Shown: one piece after another, positions 1-5,788 of the stretch
How positions within the stretch are numbered: position 1 is the stretch's first letter
Layout of the letters: each line of letters begins with the position of its first letter
Assembly: GCA_005884465.1 (NCBI GenBank)
Contig: VAZH01000171.1
Span: 1 to 9,499, forward strand
DNA: 9,499 bases
DNA from: Alphaproteobacteria bacterium
Lineage (GTDB): Bacteria > Pseudomonadota > Alphaproteobacteria > Rhizobiales > Xanthobacteraceae
Direction: 5' to 3'
Program-made: the position numbers and the translations under genes
Notes under the pieces: model-generated
Told to the model about the DNA's origin: nothing
Database searches by the model: none
The model's input: only the letters and a program-made list of their open reading frames with translations

Positions 1-94
1 AGCCGGCAGACGCCAGAGATCTTGCATGGAAAACTCCGTTCGGACGCCATCTTGTAGCGCTGTGCAGTGAGGCTTGTCGAGCAGACCTGCCGAA

Positions 95-204
95 CGTCAT
101 TCGGGGGCATCGCGCAGCGAACCCGGAATCCCGAGATTGTCTTGTGAAGTGTCAGTCACATCGAGATTTCCGGGTCTGGTCCTTCGGACCATCCCGGAAT
201 GACC
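95..204. repeat. Nested imperfect palindromic repeat (dispersed intergenic element)
   Basis: The element is bounded by GTCATTC (96-102) and its reverse complement GAATGAC (197-203). Inside, an arm around 119-136 (AACCCGGAATCCCGAGAT) is largely complementary to one around 160-177 (ATCGAGATTTCCGGGTCT). A small perfect hairpin, GGTCC-ttc-GGACC, sits at 178-190. From memory, intergenic repeats with the same CGTCATTCCGGG...CCCGGAATGACG ends and GGTCCGAAGGACC arm recur many times in Bradyrhizobium and Rhodopseudomonas genomes; this is recall, not a search. It lies 28 bp beyond the stop codon of the minus-strand DUF6894-like gene, so on that strand it could fold as a terminator or 3' stabiliser. Confidence 0.75.
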
Positions 205-231
205 GTGTGAGGCAAATGGCGGCCAGGCGCG

Positions 232-489
232 TCAGTGTCTTGTGACCGGCGTGTCCGGAAAGTCCAGGATCGCTTCGGCAAACGGAAATTCCAGCACGAT
301 CTCGCCCTCACCATCGGTGACTTCGAGGATGGCATTCAAGAGACCGTTTTCTGCGCCTTCGGTCTTCAGCAATTCCCGGATCATGGCCCGCGCAACTTCC
401 CATGCGCGATCGGGATTGCGCAACTCTTCGCCTTCGGGATCGGAAATCAACTCGTCGCCGATACGGGTGTTGAAGAAATACCTCGGCAT
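232..489 (-). CDS. DUF6894-type small protein
   Basis: The 85-residue product opens with MPRYFFNTRIGDELI, has a central DPEGEELRNPDRAWEVAR stretch, and ends in an acidic, hydrophobic segment (VLEFPFAEAILDF). I recognise this layout as the DUF6894 family, which is abundant and multicopy in Bradyrhizobium and relatives. No biochemical function is known to me. There is no signal peptide, membrane segment or cysteine. The start ATG (489-487 on the minus strand) is preceded by AGAGGTG (complement of 501-507), 11 nt away, a plausible ribosome binding site. The gene is divergent from pqqA, so both promoters must lie in 490-681. Whether it has any link to PQQ is unknown; these genes occur in many contexts, so neighbourhood alone says little. 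Confidence 0.8.
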   Translation of the reverse strand: MPRYFFNTRIGDELISDPEGEELRNPDRAWEVARAMIRELLKTEGAENGLLNAILEVTDGEGEIVLEFPFAEAILDFPDTPVTRH

Positions 490-510
490 CGCTCAAAATC
501 CACCTCTGTT

Positions 511-582
511 GAAGTCTCCAATTAGGGAACCGGCGACATTTCACAAGTTCTTTCGCGCTGCAGCATGAACATAGGAGACTTC
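511..582. promoter_or_regulatory. Inverted repeat in the divergent pqqA/DUF6894 promoter region
   Basis: GAAGTCTCC at 511-519 is the exact reverse complement of GGAGACTTC at 574-582. Extending each arm to 12 bases (511-522 and 571-582) gives 11 of 12 matches. The arm centres are 63 bp apart, about six helical turns, in the gap between two divergent genes. This would suit a dimeric or looping regulator, or a long-range stem in the pqqA leader RNA. No confident -35/-10 pair is visible, so its position relative to the promoters is unknown. A 9-bp match in a gap this size could arise by chance a few percent of the time. Confidence 0.35.
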
Positions 583-650
583 GTGAAAAAGATTTCACTG
601 GCGAACTTTTCGTTCCGCACTAGTTTATCCGCGAGGGCGGAGTCCGTCCG

Positions 651-668
651 GTTGAAAAAGTTGAAAAA
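651..668 (+). repeat. Tandem 9-bp repeat overlapping the pqqA ribosome binding site
   Basis: GTTGAAAAA occurs twice back to back (651-659 and 660-668) and leads straight into the Shine-Dalgarno AGGAGA (668-673), which is 8 nt from the pqqA ATG at 682. The purine- and A-rich leader is probably unstructured, which would favour strong translation of the small pqqA gene. A role beyond that is speculation. Confidence 0.5.
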
Positions 669-681
669 GGAGAGAGCCAAA

Positions 682-762
682 ATGGCCTGGAAAACCCCAA
701 AAATCGTGGAAGTGCCGGTCGGCATGGAAATCAACATGTATGCGTGCGCCGCCCGCAAGTAA
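682..762 (+). CDS. pqqA: PqqA, PQQ precursor peptide
   Basis: This 26-residue ribosomally made peptide is the carbon and nitrogen source of pyrroloquinoline quinone. PqqE links the gamma-carbon of a Glu to the ring of a Tyr four residues later, and the linked pair is then cut out and matured. The sequence begins MAWKTPKIVEVPVGMEINMY and has the diagnostic E-x3-Y at Glu16 and Tyr20, followed by a short ACAARK tail. The start at ATG 682 is fixed by AGGAGA at 668-673 and by the family length of about 22-30 residues. The reading frame is open back to ATG 565, but that 39-residue extension is basic and unlike any PqqA. It is the first gene of the operon and is separated from pqqB by 125 bp holding a strong hairpin, so it can be expressed at a different level from the enzymes. 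Confidence 0.95.
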   Translation: MAWKTPKIVEVPVGMEINMYACAARK

Positions 763-791
763 GCGAGCGCGACAGCTTCACGTCTTGACTT

Positions 792-856
792 AAGGTGGAC
801 CTCCAGGCGTGACACGTTCCCAATCGTGGGATCGTGATCATGCCGGCGTCCACCTT
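792..856 (+). promoter_or_regulatory. Long RNA hairpin between pqqA and pqqB
   Basis: Nearly the whole stretch folds on itself. AAGGTGGAC (792-800) pairs with GTCCACCTT (848-856), CC 803-804 with GG 845-846, GGCGTGA (806-812) with TCATGCC (838-844, one G-U pair), CACG (813-816) with CGTG (833-836, A837 bulged), and TCCCA (818-822) with TGGGA (827-831) over an ATCG loop. That makes about 27 base pairs in 65 nt. No T-run follows, so it is not a classic intrinsic terminator. In PQQ operons of other methylotrophic and acetic bacteria a short, abundant transcript of the precursor gene is known beside longer ones. By analogy this stem could be an attenuator, a processing site, or a 3' stabiliser that keeps pqqA mRNA in excess of pqqB-E mRNA. 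The structure is seen; the function is inferred. Confidence 0.75.
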
Positions 857-887
857 CGAAGTATTTGGAATCTCCAGGAGACGGATC

Positions 888-1817
888 ATGCTTCGCGTCG
901 TCGTCCTGGGCGTCGCGGCCGGTGGTGGTATTCCGCAGTGGAATTGCGGATGTGCGGTTTGCCTGGCGGCGCGAACCGAACATCCCGAACTCGGGAGCAC
1001 CCAGGCTTCGGTTGCGATCAGCGCCGATGGCGGTCACTGGTTTCTGATCAATGCATCTCCCGATCTGCGCCAGCAACTGATCGCGACGCCGCAGCTTCAC
1101 CCCCAAGCTGGAGAGCTGCGTCACAGTCCGGTATCCGGCGTGATCCTGACCAACGGCGAAATCGACGCGATCACCGGCCTTCTGTCGATGCGCGAGGGCT
1201 GGCCGTTCACGATCTACGCGCACCCAAAAGTGCTTTCGATCCTGAAGGCCAACAGCATCTTCAACGTGCTGAACGACAAGAATGTGCGGCGCCAGCCGAT
1301 TGAGTTGGACAAGACGTTCGAGCCGACTTTGCCCGGCGGCTCGCCAGCCGGCATCGAAATCCTGCCATTCGCCGTTCCCGGCAAAAGCGCGTGGTATCTG
1401 GAAGGCGAAGCCCACCCCGCCGCCGACGATGGCGCGGGCGATACGATTGGGCTTCGGGTTCGCGACAAGGCTACCGGCAAGTACTTCTACTTTCTCGCCG
1501 CCTGCGCGGCCGTCAATGACGATCTGAAGTCGCGGCTGGCCGGCGCGCCGCTGATCTTCTTCGATGGCACGGTGTGGCGCGATGACGAATTGATCGCGGC
1601 CGGCCTCGGCAACAAGACAGGGCAAGGCATGGGACATATTGCAATGTCGGGCGACCATGGGGCTATCCAAAGCCTTGCCGGGCTGGATATCGGCCGAAAG
1701 ATATTTCTGCATATCAACAATTCCAACCCGGCGCTGCTGCATGACTCTGCCGAGCGCAGGGTAGCCGAGCGCGCGGGCTGGCAAATTCCCGCCGATGGAA
1801 CGGAGATCGTGCTTTGA
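888..1817 (+). CDS. pqqB: PqqB, metallo-beta-lactamase-fold PQQ biosynthesis protein
   Basis: PqqB belongs to the metallo-beta-lactamase fold. Work on other PqqB proteins points to hydroxylation of the Glu-Tyr derived intermediate before PqqC acts. The 309-residue product has the normal family length and landmarks: glycine-rich VLGVAAGGGIPQWNC at the N-terminus, the CxCxxC zinc knuckle (Cys20, Cys22, Cys25), NASPDLRQQ near 55-63, FFDGTVWRDDEL (Asp226), GQGMGHIAMSG (His250) and LHINNSNPAL (His275). The usual Asp-His pair of the metal site (IDHTTGLL in Pseudomonas, VDHVAGLL in Methylobacterium, from memory) reads IDAITGLL here, with Ala94 in place of His. The start ATG 888 has AGGAG at 876-880, seven bases upstream. 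An in-frame GTG at 834 lies inside the upstream hairpin and would add 18 residues foreign to the family. The stop codon overlaps the pqqC start. Confidence 0.93.
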   Translation: MLRVVVLGVAAGGGIPQWNCGCAVCLAARTEHPELGSTQASVAISADGGHWFLINASPDLRQQLIATPQLHPQAGELRHSPVSGVILTNGEIDAITGLLSMREGWPFTIYAHPKVLSILKANSIFNVLNDKNVRRQPIELDKTFEPTLPGGSPAGIEILPFAVPGKSAWYLEGEAHPAADDGAGDTIGLRVRDKATGKYFYFLAACAAVNDDLKSRLAGAPLIFFDGTVWRDDELIAAGLGNKTGQGMGHIAMSGDHGAIQSLAGLDIGRKIFLHINNSNPALLHDSAERRVAERAGWQIPADGTEIVL

Positions 1818-2593
1818 ACGCGATGAGCTTGAGCGGGATGACGGCCTTTTCGCTCGGTAATACCGCGCCGCTGAACAGTGCCGAGGAACTGGAAGCGGCG
1901 CTCCGGCAGATCGGGGCTACCCGCTATCACAATCTGCATCCGTTCCATCGGCTATTGCACGGCGGCAAGCTGAACAAGGGACAGGTGCAGGCCTGGGCGC
2001 TGAACCGCTACTATTACCAGAGCACCATTCCGATCAAGGATGCCGTGGTGATCTCGCGCTTCCGCGACCGCGGCATCCGGCGCGAATGGCGGCACAGACT
2101 GGAGGATCATGACGGCGACCTCGGCACCGAAGGCGGCATCGAGCGCTGGCTGAAGCTGACCGAAGGACTGGGGCTCGACAGCGTCTACGTGGAATCCACC
2201 GAAGGCATCCTTCCTGCGACGCGGTTTGCGGTCGATGCCTATGTGCATTTCGTGCGCGACAGGGCACCGCTGGAAGCCATCGCCTCCTCGCTGACCGAAC
2301 TGTTCGCGCCGAACCTGCACGAAGAACGCATTTCGGGAATGCTGGCGCATTACGATTTCGTCAATCCCGAGATCATGAGCTATTTCAGCCGGCGCATGGA
2401 ACAGGCGCCGCGGGACGCCAACTTCGCGCTCGGCTACGTCAAGACCCATGCCAGGACGCCTGCGGAGCGCGAGGCCGTCTGCAACGCGCTGATTTTCAAG
2501 ACCAACGTGCTATGGGTTCAGCTCGATGCATTATATCATGCCTATGTCGATGGCCATGTGCCGCCGGGCGCATTTGTGCCCAAGGACAGATAG
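1814..2593 (+). CDS. pqqC: PqqC, pyrroloquinoline-quinone synthase
   Basis: PqqC is a cofactorless oxidase with a heme-oxygenase-like all-helical fold. It closes the ring and carries out the eight-electron oxidation of AHQQ to PQQ with O2. The 259-residue product (about 250 is usual) is conserved throughout: YHNLHPFHRLLHGG (38-51), QAWALNRYYYQSTIPIKDA (59-77), EWRHRLEDHDG (91-101), TELFAPNLHEERISGMLAHY (161-180), ALGYVKTHARTPAE (205-218) and NALIFKTNVLW (224-234). The His, Arg, Tyr and Lys residues typical of the active site are present. The start is ambiguous. TTG 1814 has GGAG at 1802-1805, eight bases upstream, and overlaps the pqqB TGA as TTGA, which suits translational coupling. ATG 1823 and ATG 1838 are in frame with poorer spacing. 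Ten bases separate its stop from pqqD. Confidence 0.94.
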   Translation: MNAMSLSGMTAFSLGNTAPLNSAEELEAALRQIGATRYHNLHPFHRLLHGGKLNKGQVQAWALNRYYYQSTIPIKDAVVISRFRDRGIRREWRHRLEDHDGDLGTEGGIERWLKLTEGLGLDSVYVESTEGILPATRFAVDAYVHFVRDRAPLEAIASSLTELFAPNLHEERISGMLAHYDFVNPEIMSYFSRRMEQAPRDANFALGYVKTHARTPAEREAVCNALIFKTNVLWVQLDALYHAYVDGHVPPGAFVPKDR

Positions 2594-2603
2594 AGGCGAA
2601 GCA

Positions 2604-2921
2604 ATGATAGCCACGCGCAGCCGCAACATCAGTGTCAGCGAGGCGAGCCGGCCGCTGCTGCCGCGCCATGCCAGACTGAAGTTCGATGAGACCCGGCAGC
2701 GCTGGGTCATTCTGGCGCCCGAGCGCGTGCTGGCCCCGGACGAGATCGCGGTCGAAGTGCTTCAGCTCTGCGACGGCGTCCGCAGCGTCGAAGCGATGAT
2801 CGATCAACTGGCGCAAAAGTACACCGCCGAACGCAGCGCGATTGCAACCGACGTCATCGCCATGCTGCAGGACCTCGCCGACAAGGGGTTTTTGGCCGAA
2901 GCGCGCGAGAGGACGCCATGA
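2604..2921 (+). CDS. pqqD: PqqD, PqqA-binding peptide chaperone
   Basis: PqqD is a small RiPP recognition element that binds PqqA and delivers it to the radical-SAM enzyme PqqE; in some species it is fused to PqqC or PqqE. The 105-residue product has the family core: RPLLPRHARLKFDETRQRWVILAPERVL (residues 16-43), DEIAVEVLQLCDG (46-58) and a helical C-terminus ending DLADKGFLAE (90-99). The first 15 residues are a variable tail. The start ATG 2604 has a GAGGCG ribosome binding site at 2593-2598 that overlaps the last base of the pqqC stop. The stop is part of ATGA (2918-2921), which also contains the pqqE start codon, so PqqD and PqqE should be made in coupled fashion. The gene is intact although its partner is frameshifted. 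Confidence 0.93.
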   Translation: MIATRSRNISVSEASRPLLPRHARLKFDETRQRWVILAPERVLAPDEIAVEVLQLCDGVRSVEAMIDQLAQKYTAERSAIATDVIAMLQDLADKGFLAEARERTP

Positions 2922-4122
2922 GTCCGGCGCTCACCGATCCCAGCGCAGTGGCCGGCGATCCCTCCGACGGGCTCGCGGTGCTGGAGCAGCGCGGCTCGCT
3001 CACCGAGACCTTTGGGATTCCGCTCGCGGTGCTCGCATAACACATCGCTGTCCGCTGCAATGCCCCTATTGCTCCAATCCGCTTGAGCTGGAGCGCGGCG
3101 GCAGCGAACTGACGACTGAAGAATGGAAGAAGGTGCTCTCCGAGCTCGCCGAAATCGGCGTGCTGCAAATCCATTTCTCCGGCGGTGAACCCACGGCGCG
3201 GAAGGATCTGGTCGAACTTGTGCGGCATGCCAGCGATGTCGGGCTGTACTCCAACCTCATCACGTCTGCGGTGCTGCTGACCAAAGAGAGACTTGGCGCG
3301 CTGGCCGAGGCCGGTCTGTGTCACGTCCAGATCAGTTTCCAGGGCAACGAACCCATCGTCGCCGATCGCGTCGCCGGCTTCAAAGGCGCCCACGCAAAGA
3401 AACTCGAAGTCGCGAGATGGACGCGCGAGCTGGACTTGCCGCTGACGGTCAACGCGGTCATGCATCGGCAGAACCTGTTCCAGCTTCCCGACATCATCCA
3501 GATGGCGGTCGATCTCGACGCCGACCGGCTCGAAGTCGCCAATGTGCAGTATTACGGCTGGGCGCTGAAAAATCGCGCCGCGCTGATGCCTACCTTCGAG
3601 CAGATCGAGGAGACCAGCCGCATTGTCGAGGAAGCGCAAACGCGGCTGAAAGGCATACTCGCCATCGACTATGTGGTGCCGGATTACTATGCGCTGCGGC
3701 CGAAGAAATGCATGGGCGGCTGGGGCCGGCAGTTCTTCAACATCTCGCCCTCGGGGAAGATCCTGCCCTGCCACGCCGCCGAAACCATTACCGGGCTCGA
3801 ATTCTTGTCGGTGCGCGGCGATCATTCGATCGCCTGGATCTGGCAGCACTCCGAAGCCTTCAACCGCTATCGCGGCACCGGCTGGATGGCCGAGCCCTGC
3901 AAAAGCTGCGAGTTCAGGGAAATCGACTTCGGCGGCTGCCGCTGCCAGGCTTTTGCGCTTTCAGGTGATGCCGGCAATACCGATCCGGCCTGCACGCTGT
4001 CGCCGCTGCACGAGCAGATTTTCCAGCAAGCCGCGACCGAAGCGGCGGCCGGAAACAACCGCTTCATCTATCGCAATTTTGCCGGGGGCACGCCGGAGAC
4101 GGGCAGCGACCATGGCGCCTGA
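2918..4122 (+). pseudogene. pqqE: PqqE radical-SAM peptide cyclase, frameshifted
   Basis: PqqE uses S-adenosylmethionine and 4Fe-4S clusters to form the Glu-Tyr carbon-carbon bond in PqqA, the first committed step. From ATG 2918 the frame encodes 40 residues ending GIPLAVLA and hits TAA at 3038-3040. The rest of the protein starts in another frame at ACA 3040 (THRCPLQCPYCSN) and is open for 360 codons to TGA 4120-4122. PqqE normally reads LAELTHRCPL here. The two codons for Glu-Leu are reduced to the two bases TA, a net loss of 4 nt (or equivalent). The break lies three codons before the radical-SAM CxxxCxxC (CPLQCPYC). Everything after it looks functional: HFSGGEPTARKDL, QISFQGNE, VQYYGWALKNRAALMP, VVPDYYA, and the SPASM cysteines (CMGGWGRQFFN, LPCHAAETITG, CKSCEFREIDFGGCRCQA, NTDPACTLSPLH). 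Restored, the protein would be about 402 residues. No alternative start codon precedes the cysteine cluster in the downstream frame except TTG 2842 within pqqD. Confidence 0.88.
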
Positions 4123-5101
4123 CGCCGACGCGGGAAAATCCTTAAATTCCCGACCCGACCCGTTTGCGCCGCTGACGTCGCAACTGCTGCCGGTCGGCGA
4201 CGGCCACGAGATCTACGTCGAAAGCGTCGGCCGGGCGGATGGCATCCCCGCGGTCTATCTGCACGGCGGGCCCGGCAGCGGCTGTCAGCCCGATCACCGG
4301 CGGCTGTTCGATCCGGAGCGCTTTCATGCCGTGCTGTTCGATCAGCGCGGCGCGGGCCGAAGCCGCCCCAAAGGCCGCCGCGAAGACAATACGCTGCCGC
4401 GTCTGATCGCGGACATGGAGACGATCCGCGAGAGATTTGGCTTCGAACGCTGGATCATCGTCGGCGGCTCCTGGGGCGCGACGCTGGCGCTGGCCTATGC
4501 GCAGACGTATCCGCATCGGGTCAGCGGCATCGTATTGCGCGCGACCTTCCTCGGCACCCGCAAAGAGCTGGAAGCCGCATTTATCGATGTGCTTCCACGC
4601 TTCTATCCCGATCTCAGCGAAGATTTCCTGAGCGTGTTGCCAGGAGAAGAACGCAAGCAGCCGCTCGACGCTTACTGGCGCCGCATTCTCGATCCCGATC
4701 CCGCGGTGCACGGCCCGGCCGCCCGCGCCTGGCATGACACCGAGCAGATACTTTCCACACACACGCCAGGGCGTGTCAGGCTCGACCTTGATACGCTGAA
4801 CTCATCGCGCGCTCTGCCCGCAACGCCCTTCATCGAAGCGCATTATTTTCAAAACCACTGCTTCATGAAACCGAATCAGCTTCTCACCGAGGCCGAAAAG
4901 CTCGAACGGGTTCCGGGCATCATGGTGCAAGGCCGTTACGATCTGTTGTGTCCGCCCGCGACGTCGCATGCGCTCGCGGCCGTGTGGCCCGGTTCCGAAG
5001 TTCGTTGCATCGAGGGCGCCGGCCATTCGCTCTACGATCCCGGCATCAGGAACGCCGTGATGAGGGCGGTCGCGGACATGGCCTCCAAGATCACCGGATA
5101 A
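4112..5101 (+). CDS. Proline iminopeptidase-like alpha/beta hydrolase (S33)
   Basis: The 329-residue product is an alpha/beta-hydrolase of peptidase family S33, whose members remove N-terminal proline or other residues from short peptides; exact specificity cannot be read from sequence. Visible motifs are the oxyanion region HGGPGSG (51-57), DQRGAGRSRP (77-86), the nucleophile elbow GGSWGATLALAYAQ with Ser120, the acid GRYDLLCPP with Asp277, and the catalytic His in GAGHSLYD (His305). No signal peptide is visible, so it is probably cytosolic. The start ATG 4112 overlaps the last 11 bp of pqqE, with GGAG at 4095-4098 at a long spacing. The frame is open further upstream inside pqqE, but those residues are an off-frame shadow. 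Its place inside the operon, and the absence of pqqF/pqqG here, suggest that it trims PqqA or the cross-linked product. Alternatively it is a housekeeping peptidase that happens to be co-transcribed. Confidence 0.88.
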   Translation: MAPDADAGKSLNSRPDPFAPLTSQLLPVGDGHEIYVESVGRADGIPAVYLHGGPGSGCQPDHRRLFDPERFHAVLFDQRGAGRSRPKGRREDNTLPRLIADMETIRERFGFERWIIVGGSWGATLALAYAQTYPHRVSGIVLRATFLGTRKELEAAFIDVLPRFYPDLSEDFLSVLPGEERKQPLDAYWRRILDPDPAVHGPAARAWHDTEQILSTHTPGRVRLDLDTLNSSRALPATPFIEAHYFQNHCFMKPNQLLTEAEKLERVPGIMVQGRYDLLCPPATSHALAAVWPGSEVRCIEGAGHSLYDPGIRNAVMRAVADMASKITG

Positions 5102-5113
5102 GGACCGTCGGAA

Positions 5114-5788
5114 ATGCCGCTCGCCGCAAAAGGAATGCTGCTGACATCAATGGACATCGATCCATCCGATGAGGCCGAATTCAACCGCTGGTACGATCGC
5201 GAGCATCTCGAGGAGCGCGTCGCCATCGAGGGCTTTCTCGAAGCGCGGCGCTATGTCGCGCATCAGGGCTCGCCGAAATATCTCTGCCTGTATTCCACTG
5301 CGAGCATCGACGTGCTCGACAGCCCGGCCTATCGCGCGAAGCTTGCCAACCCGACCGATTGGTCGAAAAAGACCATGGCGCGTTTCAAGAACATGATCCG
5401 CGCGGTGGCGCGCATTACGATCAGCCGCGGACAGGGCCGCGGCGCGGCGCTCGGCATCATCCGCCTTCGTCCCTCCGCCGGATTAGAGAGCGGATTGCGC
5501 ACCGCATTGCGTGAGAGACTCGATCCGGTGCCGCTCGACGGCATCATTTCGATGCACCTGATTGAGAGCGATCCGATGCTTTCCAGGCCAATCACTGACG
5601 ATCCCGCAACTCTCAATCCTGGCGCGGGCGACTGGTTCGTCCTGATCGACGGAGCGCATGTCAACGCGATCTCGGCAGCTATCGCTGCCCGCTTCACGGG
5701 TTCCGCTTTTGAGTCGGGAATAAAGATATCGGCAGGCAGTTATAATTTAATGTGGGATCTGGCGCGGAACGACCTTCAGCTGTCCTGA
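5114..5788 (+). CDS. EthD-like dimeric alpha/beta-barrel family protein
   Basis: The 224-residue product has an N-terminal half (about 5-100) with the look of an EthD/DUF-type ferredoxin-like alpha+beta domain: GMLLTSMDIDPSDEAEFNRWYDREHLEERVAIEGFLEARRY, where the FNxWYDxEH motif (23-31) is the recognisable signature, followed by KYLCLYSTASIDVLDSPAY. The second half (about 110-215) has a similar strand-helix rhythm (LGIIRLRP, DGIISMHLIESDP, DWFVLIDGAHVNAI) and may be a diverged second copy of the fold, so one chain could form a pseudo-dimer. Family members include small oxygenase- or isomerase-like proteins, but no catalytic residue can be assigned. The start ATG 5114 has AAGGA at 5100-5104, nine bases upstream and overlapping the stop of the preceding gene. 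The 12-bp gap makes it the last visible gene of the PQQ unit. No link to PQQ chemistry is established. Confidence 0.72.
   Translation: MPLAAKGMLLTSMDIDPSDEAEFNRWYDREHLEERVAIEGFLEARRYVAHQGSPKYLCLYSTASIDVLDSPAYRAKLANPTDWSKKTMARFKNMIRAVARITISRGQGRGAALGIIRLRPSAGLESGLRTALRERLDPVPLDGIISMHLIESDPMLSRPITDDPATLNPGAGDWFVLIDGAHVNAISAAIAARFTGSAFESGIKISAGSYNLMWDLARNDLQLS

Noticed and set aside
3..245. Open plus-strand frame from the window edge to TGA 243-245
   Set aside because: It runs through the palindromic repeat and into the 3' end of the minus-strand gene, and the residues match no family I know. A gene tail in 1-94 cannot be excluded.
539..626. TTCACA/TTCACT boxes as the pqqA -35 element
   Set aside because: No acceptable -10 hexamer occurs at 16-18 bp spacing from either, so I do not call a promoter here.
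565..762. A longer, 65-residue reading frame ending at the pqqA stop
   Set aside because: The extra 39 residues are basic and unlike PqqA, ATG 565 has no clear ribosome binding site, and ATG 682 has an excellent one.
792..870. Hairpin as a standard intrinsic terminator of pqqA
   Set aside because: The bases after the stem (CGAAGTATTTGG) contain no T-tract, so full termination is unlikely; kept instead as a regulatory or processing structure.
522..1784. 420-codon open frame on the minus strand across pqqB and pqqA
   Set aside because: It is antisense to the clearly recognised pqqA and pqqB, its protein resembles nothing, and it is the usual shadow of a GC-rich gene.
3032..3046. Programmed -1 frameshift to rescue pqqE
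   Set aside because: No X-XXY-YYZ slippery site precedes the stop and the product would lack the conserved Glu-Leu; a deletion or sequence error is simpler.
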